DNA of 26,633 nt, from positions 1 to 26,633 of the forward strand of contig CALCMD010000079.1 of NCBI GenBank assembly GCA_937965795.1, written 5' to 3'. This document shows, one piece after another, positions 1 to 7,738 of the stretch (position 1 is the stretch's first letter; every line of letters starts with the position of its first letter). Source of the stretch: an uncultured Lachnospiraceae bacterium. Its GTDB lineage: Bacteria > Bacillota > Clostridia > Lachnospirales > Lachnospiraceae. The position numbers and the translations under genes were made by a program. Below the pieces are notes generated by a model that was given only the letters and a program-made list of their open reading frames with translations, was not told where the DNA came from and ran no database searches.

Positions 1-645
1 CAAACAATTCATTCTATCTGCGTAAGCAATTTTACTATCTCTTTCTATTCTTGTCGGGGCATTCCAAATCTGCTCTAAACTTAAAGAAATATCTTCAACA
101 ACTTGCATATTTAACAAAAACAACATATGTTCCCAAGATAATAAGCATACTTTATCTGATAAAGAAGATGAATAAATCTGACTATTTGTGTTAGGAAATT
201 GAAAATATGGTGCTACTAAAATAGCAAAATCATGTTCCATTCCCCTCCACTTACTTAATGTAGATATTTTAAAATCCTTTTGATTCTTTGCTGTTCTACT
301 TAGTCTAAAAGTTTTTGCATCCGCAACCAATGTATAACCATGCTCACTTTCTGCAATAATATCAGCACTGTTTCCACGTTCAGATACAGCTTTTGCTTTT
401 AATCCAATTTCAGAAAAACATCTTGCCAATACAATGTCAGAAGCCTTAGAGTATAATTTTTCTTCCGTAGAACTTGCTTCTATAATCTCAGGTATCGTGC
501 CAATTTCTTTTACAATCTCAATAAAATCTTCTTTTGGCAAAGAACTTATATAGGTTTCTATCTCATTTCCAGAAGCCTTAAAACTCTTTTTCTCTTTTTT
601 TAGTTGAAATAATAAATCTAAAAATTCCGAGTATTGTTTTTTCAT
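1..645 (-). CDS. HindIII-like type II restriction endonuclease, 3' end beyond window
   Basis: The reverse strand is open from an ATG at 645 to the window edge, giving 215 residues without a stop. The translation recalls R.HindIII (about 300 residues, cuts AAGCTT) along its whole visible length: KASDIVLARCF, ERGNSADIIA, VADAKTFRLSRTAKNQKDFK, LVAPYFQFPNTNSQIY and LSWEHMLFLL. E89, D109 and K111 are in the places of the HindIII PD-(D/E)XK-type catalytic residues. An SD-like GGAAG lies a few bases before the ATG. The gene is much richer in A+T than its neighbours, which suggests transfer. Only about two thirds of the protein is visible, so integrity of the C-terminus and the presence of a methyltransferase partner cannot be judged. 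The family call comes from remembered HindIII sequence, not a search. Confidence 0.88.
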   Translation of the reverse strand, partial: MKKQYSEFLDLLFQLKKEKKSFKASGNEIETYISSLPKEDFIEIVKEIGTIPEIIEASSTEEKLYSKASDIVLARCFSEIGLKAKAVSERGNSADIIAESEHGYTLVADAKTFRLSRTAKNQKDFKISTLSKWRGMEHDFAILVAPYFQFPNTNSQIYSSSLSDKVCLLSWEHMLFLLNMQVVEDISLSLEQIWNAPTRIERDSKIAYADRMNCL

Positions 646-681
646 TCTCTATCTTCCTTTCGTGTTAATGATATACACTAC

Positions 682-710
682 ATTATAACATTCAAAATTA
701 TTAGCGTCAT
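682..710 (-). promoter_or_regulatory. Promoter of the HindIII-like gene
   Basis: Reverse strand: ATGACG (-35), 17-base spacer, TATAAT (-10) with an extended TGT before it. Predicted start is about 30 bases upstream of the ATG at 645. Confidence 0.55.
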
Positions 711-852
711 CAATTTTTAGTATTTATCTTATTAAAATTGCAAGCAGGTAAACACAGGTTATTTCTTAATATCCTTTTGTTTGGGAAACTCCAGGTAGTT
801 TTCACGATATCTTTCAGACATTTTTATCCGGACGCAAGAGCCTGCGGAATTC
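711..852. other. Intergenic stretch between the HindIII-like gene and the thrS promoter
   Basis: This gap separates two divergent transcription units. The only coding-like signal is a short reverse frame, 896-759 (45 codons), whose last part reads SERYRENYLEFPKQKDIKK. It has no convincing ribosome binding site and its 5' part overlaps the thrS promoter. It may be a remnant of an older gene or chance. No repeat or terminator is evident. Confidence 0.35.
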
Positions 853-881
853 TTGACACGATACCCGGAAAATGATACAAT
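853..881 (+). promoter_or_regulatory. Promoter of the thrS T-box transcript
   Basis: TTGACA at 853-858, 17-base spacer, TACAAT at 876-881: near-perfect sigma-A promoter. Predicted start about 888, so the leader is about 300 bases, fitting a T-box. Confidence 0.8.
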
Positions 882-887
882 ATTGGA

Positions 888-1152
888 AATTAACATGAGA
901 AAAAGCGATGACGGAAACACGTAGCATATGAGTCGCATCCAGAGAGAGCATCCGTTGGTGGAAGATGCTTATGCAGGCCATATGTGAAGACCATTCTGGA
1001 GCTGCAATGCAGAAAGTAGAGTAAGGATTGCCGTATACCTGCGTTAAAGGTTAGGATTTGTTGGAATCTGAAGTGAAAAATTAAGGTGGAACCGTGCAAA
1101 ATGAGCACCCTTAAAGATACAGGAACTGTGTCTTTCAGGGTGCTTTTTCTTA
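888..1152 (+). ncRNA. T-box leader, threonine specific
   Basis: The leader contains the T-box sequence AAGGTGGAACCGTG (1083-1096), which pairs with the free acceptor end of uncharged tRNA. Upstream are an AGAGA-type motif followed by GTTGGTGGAAG (about 944-965), typical of Stem I, and a specifier candidate ACC at 990-992 (threonine codon) followed by ATTCTGGAG. A strong intrinsic terminator closes the leader. The downstream gene is thrS, which agrees with the specifier. Low tRNA-Thr charging would favour the antiterminator and read-through. The exact Stem I boundaries are estimated. Confidence 0.9.
1104..1149 (+). terminator. T-box attenuator terminator
   Basis: Outer stem AGCACCCT (1104-1111) with AGGGTGCT (1137-1144), an inner paired extension AAAGATACA/TGTGTCTTT, then TTTTTCT. 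It lies directly after the T-box motif, as expected for the competing terminator fold. Confidence 0.9.
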
Positions 1153-1189
1153 TGTTAATCAAAATTTTATCAAAGAAAGGAAGAATAAG

Positions 1190-2959
1190 ATGAAGATTTG
1201 CAGGAAGGATGGTTCCATCCAGGAAGTGACGTTTGAGGAAGAAGAGGGAAAAAGCGCTTTTTGGCACACGACGGCTCATATATTGGCGCAGGCTGTAAAA
1301 AGACTGTATCCGAATACAAAATGCGCCATCGGGCCTTCGATTGCAGAAGGGTTTTATTATGATTTCGATTTTGATTTTGAATTTTCGGAGGATTGCTTCG
1401 AAGAAATCGAAAAAGAAATGAAAAAAATTGTGAAAGAGAATTTGCAGCTCAGACATTCGAGGTTAAGCCGGGAGAAGGCTCTGAACCTGATGCGCCAAAA
1501 GGGAGAACCCTATAAAATAGAGCTGCTGGAGGAATTTTCAGAGACGGAAGCGATCAGTTTTTATCAGCAGGGCGAATATCTGGAAATGTGCGCAGGCCCC
1601 CATGTGGCATATACCAGCGAGGTAAAAGCCTTCAAATTGCTGTCTGTTGCCGGAGCCTACTGGCGTGGCGATGAAAAAAATAAAATGCTTACCAGAATCT
1701 ATGGAATTTCTTTTCCGGATAAGGAGCTTCTGGACAGCTATCTGGAGCGAATCGAGGAAGCGAAAAAAAGAGACCACAGAAAATTAGGAAAGGAACTGGG
1801 ATTGTTCGCATTGCTGGACGAGGGGCCGGGGTTCCCGTTTTTTCTTCCCAAAGGAATGATTTTAAAGAATCTGCTGATTGACTACTGGCGGAAGATGCAT
1901 ACCAGAGAAGGATATGTGGAAATATCGACGCCAATGATGCTGAACCGGCAGCTTTGGGAAAGATCAGGACATTGGGAGCATTACCGGGACAATATGTACA
2001 CGACAATGATAGATGAAACACAATTTGCCATAAAACCAATGAATTGTCCCGGAGGTATGCTGGTATATAAGATGAAACCACGTTCCTGGCGTGACCTGCC
2101 GATGCGTATCGGAGAATTGGGGCTTGTGCACAGACATGAAAAATCCGGAGCTCTGCATGGACTGATGCGTGTCCGGTGTTTTACACAGGATGACGCCCAT
2201 ATTTTTATGACGCCGGAACAGATACCGGAGGAAATAAAAAGGGTTGTGCGCCTGATCGACGAGGTCTATGCGGAATTTGGCTTTTCCTATCATGTGGAAG
2301 TATCGACAAGGCCGGAGCATTCGATAGGAAAGGACGAGGAGTGGGAAATGGCCACCAGAGGGTTAAAAGACGCGCTGGATGATCTGGGAATGCCGTATGT
2401 GATCAACGAAGGAGACGGCGCTTTTTATGGGCCAAAGATTGATTTTCATTTGAAGGATTCCCTGGGAAGAACCTGGCAGTGCGGCACCATTCAGTTGGAT
2501 TTTCAGCTCCCGCAGCGTTTTTCGGCAGAGTATATTGGAACAGATGGAAAAAGACATCGTCCGATTATGATACACAGAGTGGTGTTTGGGTCTATCGAAC
2601 GTTTTATTGGCATTCTGATCGAACATTTTGCAGGTAAATTTCCGCTGTGGTTATCTCCGGTGCAGGTAAAGGTACTGACGATTTCCGATAAACATATAGA
2701 ATATGCCAGAACCGTGGAGGAGTTTCTCAGGAAAGAAGGAGTGCGCTGTGAACTTGATGCGAGAGATGAAAAAATTGGATATAAGATCAGGAGCGCCAGG
2801 ACGGAACGCATCCCCTATATCCTGATTGCAGGAGAAAAGGAGATACAAAACAAAAGTGTTTCTGTGCGGGGCAGGGAAGAAGGAGATCTGGGCAGCATGA
2901 CGGTGCAGGCTTTTCTGGAGATGCTGCATGAAAAAAACAGGCAGCAGCCGGAGGTGTGA
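1190..2959 (+). CDS. thrS: Threonine--tRNA ligase, short form lacking the TGS domain
   Basis: Charges tRNA-Thr with threonine in the cytoplasm. The 589-residue protein starts almost directly at the editing domain: HTTAH (26-30) and CAGPH (134-138) supply the HxxxH and CxxxH metal/editing motifs. The class II catalytic core follows, with zinc ligands in KPMNCPGG (C286), QDDAH (H337) and IMIHR (H462), motif 2 around RVRCFTQDDAHIF and motif 3 VFGSIERFIGILIEHF. The anticodon-binding domain is the last 110 residues. The usual 60-residue N-terminal TGS domain of 640-residue ThrRS is missing; short forms occur in Firmicutes. AAAGGAAG precedes the ATG. Expression is under the upstream T-box. Confidence 0.97.
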   Translation: MKICRKDGSIQEVTFEEEEGKSAFWHTTAHILAQAVKRLYPNTKCAIGPSIAEGFYYDFDFDFEFSEDCFEEIEKEMKKIVKENLQLRHSRLSREKALNLMRQKGEPYKIELLEEFSETEAISFYQQGEYLEMCAGPHVAYTSEVKAFKLLSVAGAYWRGDEKNKMLTRIYGISFPDKELLDSYLERIEEAKKRDHRKLGKELGLFALLDEGPGFPFFLPKGMILKNLLIDYWRKMHTREGYVEISTPMMLNRQLWERSGHWEHYRDNMYTTMIDETQFAIKPMNCPGGMLVYKMKPRSWRDLPMRIGELGLVHRHEKSGALHGLMRVRCFTQDDAHIFMTPEQIPEEIKRVVRLIDEVYAEFGFSYHVEVSTRPEHSIGKDEEWEMATRGLKDALDDLGMPYVINEGDGAFYGPKIDFHLKDSLGRTWQCGTIQLDFQLPQRFSAEYIGTDGKRHRPIMIHRVVFGSIERFIGILIEHFAGKFPLWLSPVQVKVLTISDKHIEYARTVEEFLRKEGVRCELDARDEKIGYKIRSARTERIPYILIAGEKEIQNKSVSVRGREEGDLGSMTVQAFLEMLHEKNRQQPEV

Positions 2960-2981
2960 GAGGAAAGATGTGGATGCGGTC

Positions 2982-3010
2982 TGGAAATTTCCGGGGACAA
3001 TGTGTATAAT
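2982..3010 (+). promoter_or_regulatory. Promoter of the GTPase-nuclease fusion gene
   Basis: TGGAAA (2982-2987), 17-base spacer, perfect TATAAT (3005-3010). It lies between thrS and the next gene, with no terminator after thrS, so read-through from thrS is also possible. Confidence 0.6.
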
Positions 3011-3075
3011 AGGAGGAATAGCGGAAAAGAAAAGTCAGTGAAGAAATAGAAAAGAAGCGGGAAGATGATGGAAGT

Positions 3076-5748
3076 ATGGAGAATAGATTAGTAATCGGGA
3101 TTTTGGCACACGTGGACGCCGGAAAGACAACTTTATCTGAGAGCCTTCTGTATCTGAGCGGAAGTATCCGGAAGATGGGTCGTGTGGATCATGGAAATGC
3201 CTTTTTGGACACGTATGAGCTGGAACGTGCCAGAGGTATTACGATTTTTTCGAAGCAGGCGGTTTTTGAAATCGGAAACACGAAGGTGACGCTGCTGGAT
3301 ACGCCTGGACATGTGGATTTTTCAGCGGAAATGGAGAGGACGCTGTCTGTGCTGGATTATGCCGTTCTGCTCATCAGCGGAGCGGATGGGGTGCAGGGGC
3401 ACACGCGGACGTTATGGCGGCTTCTGAACCGCTATGAGATACCGACCTTTCTGTTTGTCAACAAAATGGATCAGCCCGGAACAGACAGGGACAGACTGTT
3501 AGCGGAAGTGAAAAAGAAGCTGGATGACCGATGTACGGATTTTTCAGGCGGTCAGGACAAAGAGGTTTTTCAGGAAAATATTGCGATGTGCGATGAGAAA
3601 GCACTGGAAGAGTATCTGGAAACGGGGGAAATCTGTCCGAAGAGCATCCAAAGACTCATCACGGAACGAAAAATTTTTCCATGTTACTTCGGGTCAGCGC
3701 TTCGGATGACTGGTGTGCAGGAGTTCCTTGAGGGCCTGGAAGAACATATGGAAGTTCCTGCTTATCCGGAAAAATTCGGGGCGCGGGTCTTTAAAATTGC
3801 AAGAGATGAGCAGGGGAAACGCCTTACCTACATGAAAATAACCGGGGGAACCCTCAAAGTAAAGGAGACGCTTCAGGGGCTGTGCGCAGAGAGCGGCGGG
3901 GACTGGACAGAAAAGGCTGACCAGATTCGCATCTATTCGGGAGCACGCTATGAGACGGTGACAGAAGCAGAGGCCGGGACGGTATGCGCTGTGACGGGGC
4001 TGACGCAGACCCGGCCGGGACAGGGACTTGGCGTCGAAGCAGAAGCGGCGCTGCCGGTTCTGGAACCAGTGCTGACTTATCAGATCATTCTTCCTGAGGG
4101 ATGTAATGTTCATGACATGCTTCAAAAACTCCGGCAGCTTGAGGAGGAGGAGCCAGAGCTTCACATCGTATGGAAAGAAGAATTGCATGAGCTCCATGCG
4201 CAGTTGATGGGAGAGGTGCAGATTGAAATTTTAAAAACCCTGATTTTTGAACGCTTTGGGGTACAAGTCGGGTTTGGCGCAGGAAATATCGTTTATAAAG
4301 AAACGATTCAGGCGCCGGTAGAGGGCGTGGGGCATTTTGAGCCGCTGCGCCATTATGCAGAGGTGCATCTTCTGCTGGAGCCGGGGGAGAGGGGAAGCGG
4401 TATGCAGTTTGCCAGTGCGTGCAGTGAGGATATGCTGGATCGAAACTGGCAGAGGCTGATTCTCACACATCTGGAGGAAAAAGAGCACAGAGGCGTTCTG
4501 ACGGGATCGGCAATCACTGATATGAAGATTACGCTGACAGCGGGAAAGGCACATCTGAAACACACAGAAGGCGGGGATTTCCGGCAGGCGACGTACCGCG
4601 CTGTGCGCCAGGGACTGAAAAAGGCGAAAAGTATCTTATTGGAGCCATATTATGAATTTTGCCTGGAGCTTCCGGCAGAATCCGTAGGAAGAGCGATGGC
4701 GGATATCCAGCGTATGAACGGGGCATTTGCCCCGCCATGCCAGGAGGGAGAAGTGTCGATACTTACAGGGAGTGCTCCGGTGGCTCTGATGCGTGACTAT
4801 CAGACCGAGGTAGCAGCGTACACGAAGGGGCTGGGCAGGCTGACCTGCACGCTGAAAGGGTATGAAACGTGCCATAGAGAAGAAGAGGTCATCGCATTGC
4901 TGGATTATGATTCTGAACGCGATCTGGAGAATCCCACGGGGTCGGTATTCTGTGCGCATGGCGCTGGCTTTGCAGTGAGCTGGGATCAGGTAGAGGACTA
5001 TATGCACCTGGAGAACAGTCTGGAGACGGAAGTTCGGCCGGAAGATTCGAGCGCCCCAAACCGCAGGCATCATGCTTATGGCTCCTGGCAGGATGAGAAG
5101 GAGCTGGAGGAGATCTTTGTCCGCACGTATGGAGAGGTAAAGCGGCCGCCGGCTAGTGAAAAAAGGCGTGTCGTCTCCGCTTCCAGCGGCAGAACAGAGG
5201 GAAATCTGAAGAAGAAAAAGGAAATGGACGAATATCTTCTTGTGGATGGATATAATATCATTTTTGCCTGGGACGATTTAAAGGAACTGGCAGAGACGAA
5301 CATTGACGGCGCGCGGACGCGTCTGATGGATATTCTGAGCAACTATCAGGGGTATAAAAAGTGCAGGCTGATTCTGGTTTTTGACGCTTACAAAGTGGAA
5401 GGAAATCCAGGAGAAGTAGTGAAATACCACAACATCCACGTGGTGTACACAAAAGAGGCGGAGACGGCCGACCAGTATATTGAAAAGACCGTGCATGAGA
5501 TCGGACGGAAATATCATGTGACCGTGGCGACTTCGGATCATCTGGAGCAGGTGATTATTCTGGGGCAGGGAGGGCACAGGCTTTCAGCGCAGAATCTGCG
5601 GGAGGAGATCGAGCTGGCGGGGCAGGAAATCCGCGAAGTGTGCGGGAAGCTGCCTGCCGGCGGGAAAAATCTGCTGTTTCATCATCTGGACGACGGGCTG
5701 GCGGAGTATATGGAAGATGTGCGTCTGGGGCGCAGGGAGATAGAGTAA
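3076..5748 (+). CDS. TetM/EF-G-type translational GTPase fused to a C-terminal YacP/Rae1-like NYN ribonuclease domain
   Basis: Residues 1-650 look like a ribosomal-protection/EF-G GTPase: P-loop AHVDAGKTT (11-19), RGIT (53-56), DTPGH (75-79), NKMD (129-132), then domains II-V ending near LTCTLKGYETCH. A basic, low-complexity linker leads to a second domain from about residue 717 (MDEYLLVDGYNIIF) with D724, D770 (VFDAY), D799 (TADQY) and D821 (TSDH), the acidic set expected of a NYN/PIN nuclease of the YacP family. B. subtilis YacP is Rae1, which cleaves mRNA in the ribosomal A site. The inference is that the GTPase module brings the nuclease to the ribosome. At 890 residues it is about 250 longer than TetM. 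The domain IV loop (HTEGGDF) seems shorter than the remembered TetM loop YSPVSTPADF, so tetracycline resistance is doubtful. Confidence 0.88.
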   Translation: MENRLVIGILAHVDAGKTTLSESLLYLSGSIRKMGRVDHGNAFLDTYELERARGITIFSKQAVFEIGNTKVTLLDTPGHVDFSAEMERTLSVLDYAVLLISGADGVQGHTRTLWRLLNRYEIPTFLFVNKMDQPGTDRDRLLAEVKKKLDDRCTDFSGGQDKEVFQENIAMCDEKALEEYLETGEICPKSIQRLITERKIFPCYFGSALRMTGVQEFLEGLEEHMEVPAYPEKFGARVFKIARDEQGKRLTYMKITGGTLKVKETLQGLCAESGGDWTEKADQIRIYSGARYETVTEAEAGTVCAVTGLTQTRPGQGLGVEAEAALPVLEPVLTYQIILPEGCNVHDMLQKLRQLEEEEPELHIVWKEELHELHAQLMGEVQIEILKTLIFERFGVQVGFGAGNIVYKETIQAPVEGVGHFEPLRHYAEVHLLLEPGERGSGMQFASACSEDMLDRNWQRLILTHLEEKEHRGVLTGSAITDMKITLTAGKAHLKHTEGGDFRQATYRAVRQGLKKAKSILLEPYYEFCLELPAESVGRAMADIQRMNGAFAPPCQEGEVSILTGSAPVALMRDYQTEVAAYTKGLGRLTCTLKGYETCHREEEVIALLDYDSERDLENPTGSVFCAHGAGFAVSWDQVEDYMHLENSLETEVRPEDSSAPNRRHHAYGSWQDEKELEEIFVRTYGEVKRPPASEKRRVVSASSGRTEGNLKKKKEMDEYLLVDGYNIIFAWDDLKELAETNIDGARTRLMDILSNYQGYKKCRLILVFDAYKVEGNPGEVVKYHNIHVVYTKEAETADQYIEKTVHEIGRKYHVTVATSDHLEQVIILGQGGHRLSAQNLREEIELAGQEIREVCGKLPAGGKNLLFHHLDDGLAEYMEDVRLGRREIE

Positions 5749-5755
5749 AGAAAAG

Positions 5756-5797
5756 GCGGCTGGTATAAAAGGCGTTTTATACCAGCCGCTGTTTTAT
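5756..5797. terminator. Bidirectional terminator between the fusion gene and degV
   Basis: A 15-bp perfect stem (5756-5770 with 5775-5789), GGCG loop, followed by TGTTTT on the plus strand and by TTTTCTTT on the minus strand. It serves both convergent genes. Confidence 0.92.
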
Positions 5798-6660
5798 GGT
5801 TTCAGGATACTGATGCCGATGCCGTAAGCGCCGGGACCCGTGTGTGTACCGACACTAAAAGAGAGCGGGTCATAGTAGACGTCTGTGCCTGGAAAGGCGT
5901 CAGCGACCGCTTTTCTCCATTCCTCTGCTTCCGCTGCGGTCAGTCCGGCGCCTGCCGCACCTACCCGGACGCGGGAAATATCAGCTTCCGGAAATCTGGT
6001 GCTATAATCATGGAGCACGGCTTCGATCATGCGTGCCCTGCATTTTTTCATTCCCCGAAATTTGGCAAAGGCATCCAGCTTTCCGCCCTGAATCGAGAGA
6101 ATTGGCTTAATGTTTAAGACCGTTCCCAGAGCTGCCGCTGCCGGCGTGACCCGTCCGCCTTTTTTCAGATATTCCAGCGTATCTACGGCAAGATAGATCG
6201 AGGAGTGATATCCTCTCGCATCCAGATCGTCTTTGATCTCGCTGGCGGAGAGACCCTGATCGGCCATTTCCTTTGCTTCCAGAACGGAAATGCGCATGGT
6301 GACCGAAATGCGGTGATTATCTGCAACGGCGACTCTGCCGTCGTAGTCTTCCGCAAGGGAGAGCGCCGTTTCGCAGGAGTTGCTCAATCCGCTGGACATG
6401 GGAATATGGATAATCTGATCGTAACCCATCTTCAGAATACGATCCCAGAGGTCCATGACGTCGCCCGGAGAGGGCTGGGAAGTGGAAATGTTTTTTCCAC
6501 CTTTCAGACTGGCATAAAATTCCTCTTCCTCCAGATCCATGCCTTCAAAACGAATGTTTCCATCTATGATGACGGGCATGGAGAGGACAAAGATTCCCCG
6601 CTCCTTTGCCTCCTTTGGCGAAATACCGCTGTTACTGTCTGTGACAACCGCTGTTTTCAT
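5794..6660 (-). CDS. DegV family fatty-acid-binding protein (first of a tandem pair)
   Basis: A 288-residue DegV protein with the family landmarks: N-terminal AVVTDSNSGIS, SMPVIIDG, TSQPSP (60-66), IPMSSGLSNS, and the C-terminal SFSVGTHTGPGAYGIG. DegV/FakB proteins bind a fatty acid and, with FakA kinase, present it for acyl-phosphate formation; no fakA is visible here. AGGAGG lies about 8 bases before the ATG. The gene follows the second degV by 19 bases and is almost certainly cotranscribed with it. It ends at the bidirectional terminator. Substrate specificity cannot be read from the sequence. Confidence 0.93.
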   Translation of the reverse strand: MKTAVVTDSNSGISPKEAKERGIFVLSMPVIIDGNIRFEGMDLEEEEFYASLKGGKNISTSQPSPGDVMDLWDRILKMGYDQIIHIPMSSGLSNSCETALSLAEDYDGRVAVADNHRISVTMRISVLEAKEMADQGLSASEIKDDLDARGYHSSIYLAVDTLEYLKKGGRVTPAAAALGTVLNIKPILSIQGGKLDAFAKFRGMKKCRARMIEAVLHDYSTRFPEADISRVRVGAAGAGLTAAEAEEWRKAVADAFPGTDVYYDPLSFSVGTHTGPGAYGIGISILKP

Positions 6661-6679
6661 AAATATGATCCTCCTGCTT

Positions 6680-7567
6680 TTAGTCTGTCCGTTCGCTGCC
6701 CCAGAAAAACAGCGCGACAGTTCCGGGGCCTGTATGACTTCCGATGGTGGTTCCTACATAATTGATCAATACCTTGCCGTTTAAATGTGGAAAGCGCGCT
6801 TCTACCAGGTCGGCAACCGCCCTTGCGTCTTTATAGCAGCCGGAATGAGAGATATAACATTTTTGAGAATAGTTTGTCCCACCCTCTGCGAATTCCTCCA
6901 TTTTATCCACGATGGCGTGAATGACTTTCTTTTTGGTGCGGATCTTAAAGCGTGGAACCAGATGTCCCAGATGATCCATGTTCAAAAGTGGACAGATGTT
7001 CAGCATACCGCCGAAAAATCCTGCGGTGCGGGAAATTCTTCCGCCTTTGATATAGAACGTAAGATCAGTGGAAAAAAACCAGTGATGCAGATGAAGCTTA
7101 TGGGATTCTGCCCATTCAAAGACTTCCTGAAGGGATTTTCCCTCATCACGCAGATCGGCGAGCTTATCCATCAGCAGGCCGTATCCGGAAGATGCGCCCA
7201 GAGAATCCACGATAAAGATTTTACGGTCCGGGTAACGGGCTTCCAGCTCCGCTTTGGCGATCCGGGCGGAATTAACCACGCCGGAGATGCCGGAGGAGAG
7301 GCAGACATGAAGGACGTCCTTTCCTTCCTGCAAGTATTTTTCGAAATAAGTCTCAAATTCATTTGCGTTGATCTGAGAAGTTTTTGTCTCGGCGCCTTCC
7401 TTCATGGCGAGATAAAAATCTTCAAAAGGGATAGATTTTCCAAGATCATCGGAATACTCTTTCCCGTCCAGTTCAAAGTGGAAACAGATATAGGAAATAT
7501 TTCTGGTTGCAAAATGCTCTGCCGAGAGGTCTGCGGTAGAACAGCAGCTAATTACATAATCATTCAT
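6680..7567 (-). CDS. DegV family fatty-acid-binding protein (second of a tandem pair)
   Basis: A paralogue of the downstream gene, about 295 residues: CSTADLS near the start, KTSQINA, CLSSGISGVVNSA, FYIKGGRISR, NICPLLN and the C-terminal GTTIGSHTGPGTVALFF. I start at ATG 7567 (MNDYVIS), because the longer open frame to 7606 adds 13 residues that contain the SD region and are not typical of DegV. It is the promoter-proximal gene of the pair. Two DegV paralogues in a row could bind different acyl chains, as FakB1/FakB2 do in Staphylococcus; that is inference. Confidence 0.92.
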   Translation of the reverse strand: MNDYVISCCSTADLSAEHFATRNISYICFHFELDGKEYSDDLGKSIPFEDFYLAMKEGAETKTSQINANEFETYFEKYLQEGKDVLHVCLSSGISGVVNSARIAKAELEARYPDRKIFIVDSLGASSGYGLLMDKLADLRDEGKSLQEVFEWAESHKLHLHHWFFSTDLTFYIKGGRISRTAGFFGGMLNICPLLNMDHLGHLVPRFKIRTKKKVIHAIVDKMEEFAEGGTNYSQKCYISHSGCYKDARAVADLVEARFPHLNGKVLINYVGTTIGSHTGPGTVALFFWGSERTD

Positions 7568-7616
7568 AATATTCTCTTTCTTTATTCGTAGGTTTGTTGG
7601 TATCAAAATTTCTTAG

Positions 7617-7645
7617 ATTGTAACACTTTGCGCCTGTAAATTCAA
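7617..7645 (-). promoter_or_regulatory. Promoter of the degV pair
   Basis: Reverse strand: TTGAAT, 17-base spacer, TACAAT with an extended TGT. Leader of about 40 bases to the ATG at 7567. Confidence 0.7.
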
Positions 7646-7684
7646 GCATAACGCGGAAATGTTACTTTTTTGCAGGGGAGCTGG

Positions 7685-7713
7685 TTGTAACCGGGGCGTT
7701 CGAATGGTATGAT
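7685..7713 (+). promoter_or_regulatory. Promoter of the DUF3786 gene
   Basis: TTGTAA (7685-7690), 17-base spacer, TATGAT (7708-7713). The -10 overlaps the first in-frame ATG at 7709, which supports the later start at 7739. Confidence 0.5.
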
Positions 7714-7738
7714 AAAACAAAAAGGAGGAGCAGGGGAT

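Noticed and set aside
890..1456. A 188-codon reverse frame antisense to the T-box and thrS start
   Set aside because: It covers a well-supported RNA leader, promoter region and the thrS 5' end on the other strand, has low-complexity F/I-rich content and no family resemblance.
3076..5748. Calling the GTPase a tetracycline-resistance determinant
   Set aside because: The fused nuclease domain, the shortened domain IV loop and the housekeeping neighbourhood do not support resistance as the main role; only the broad family is clear.
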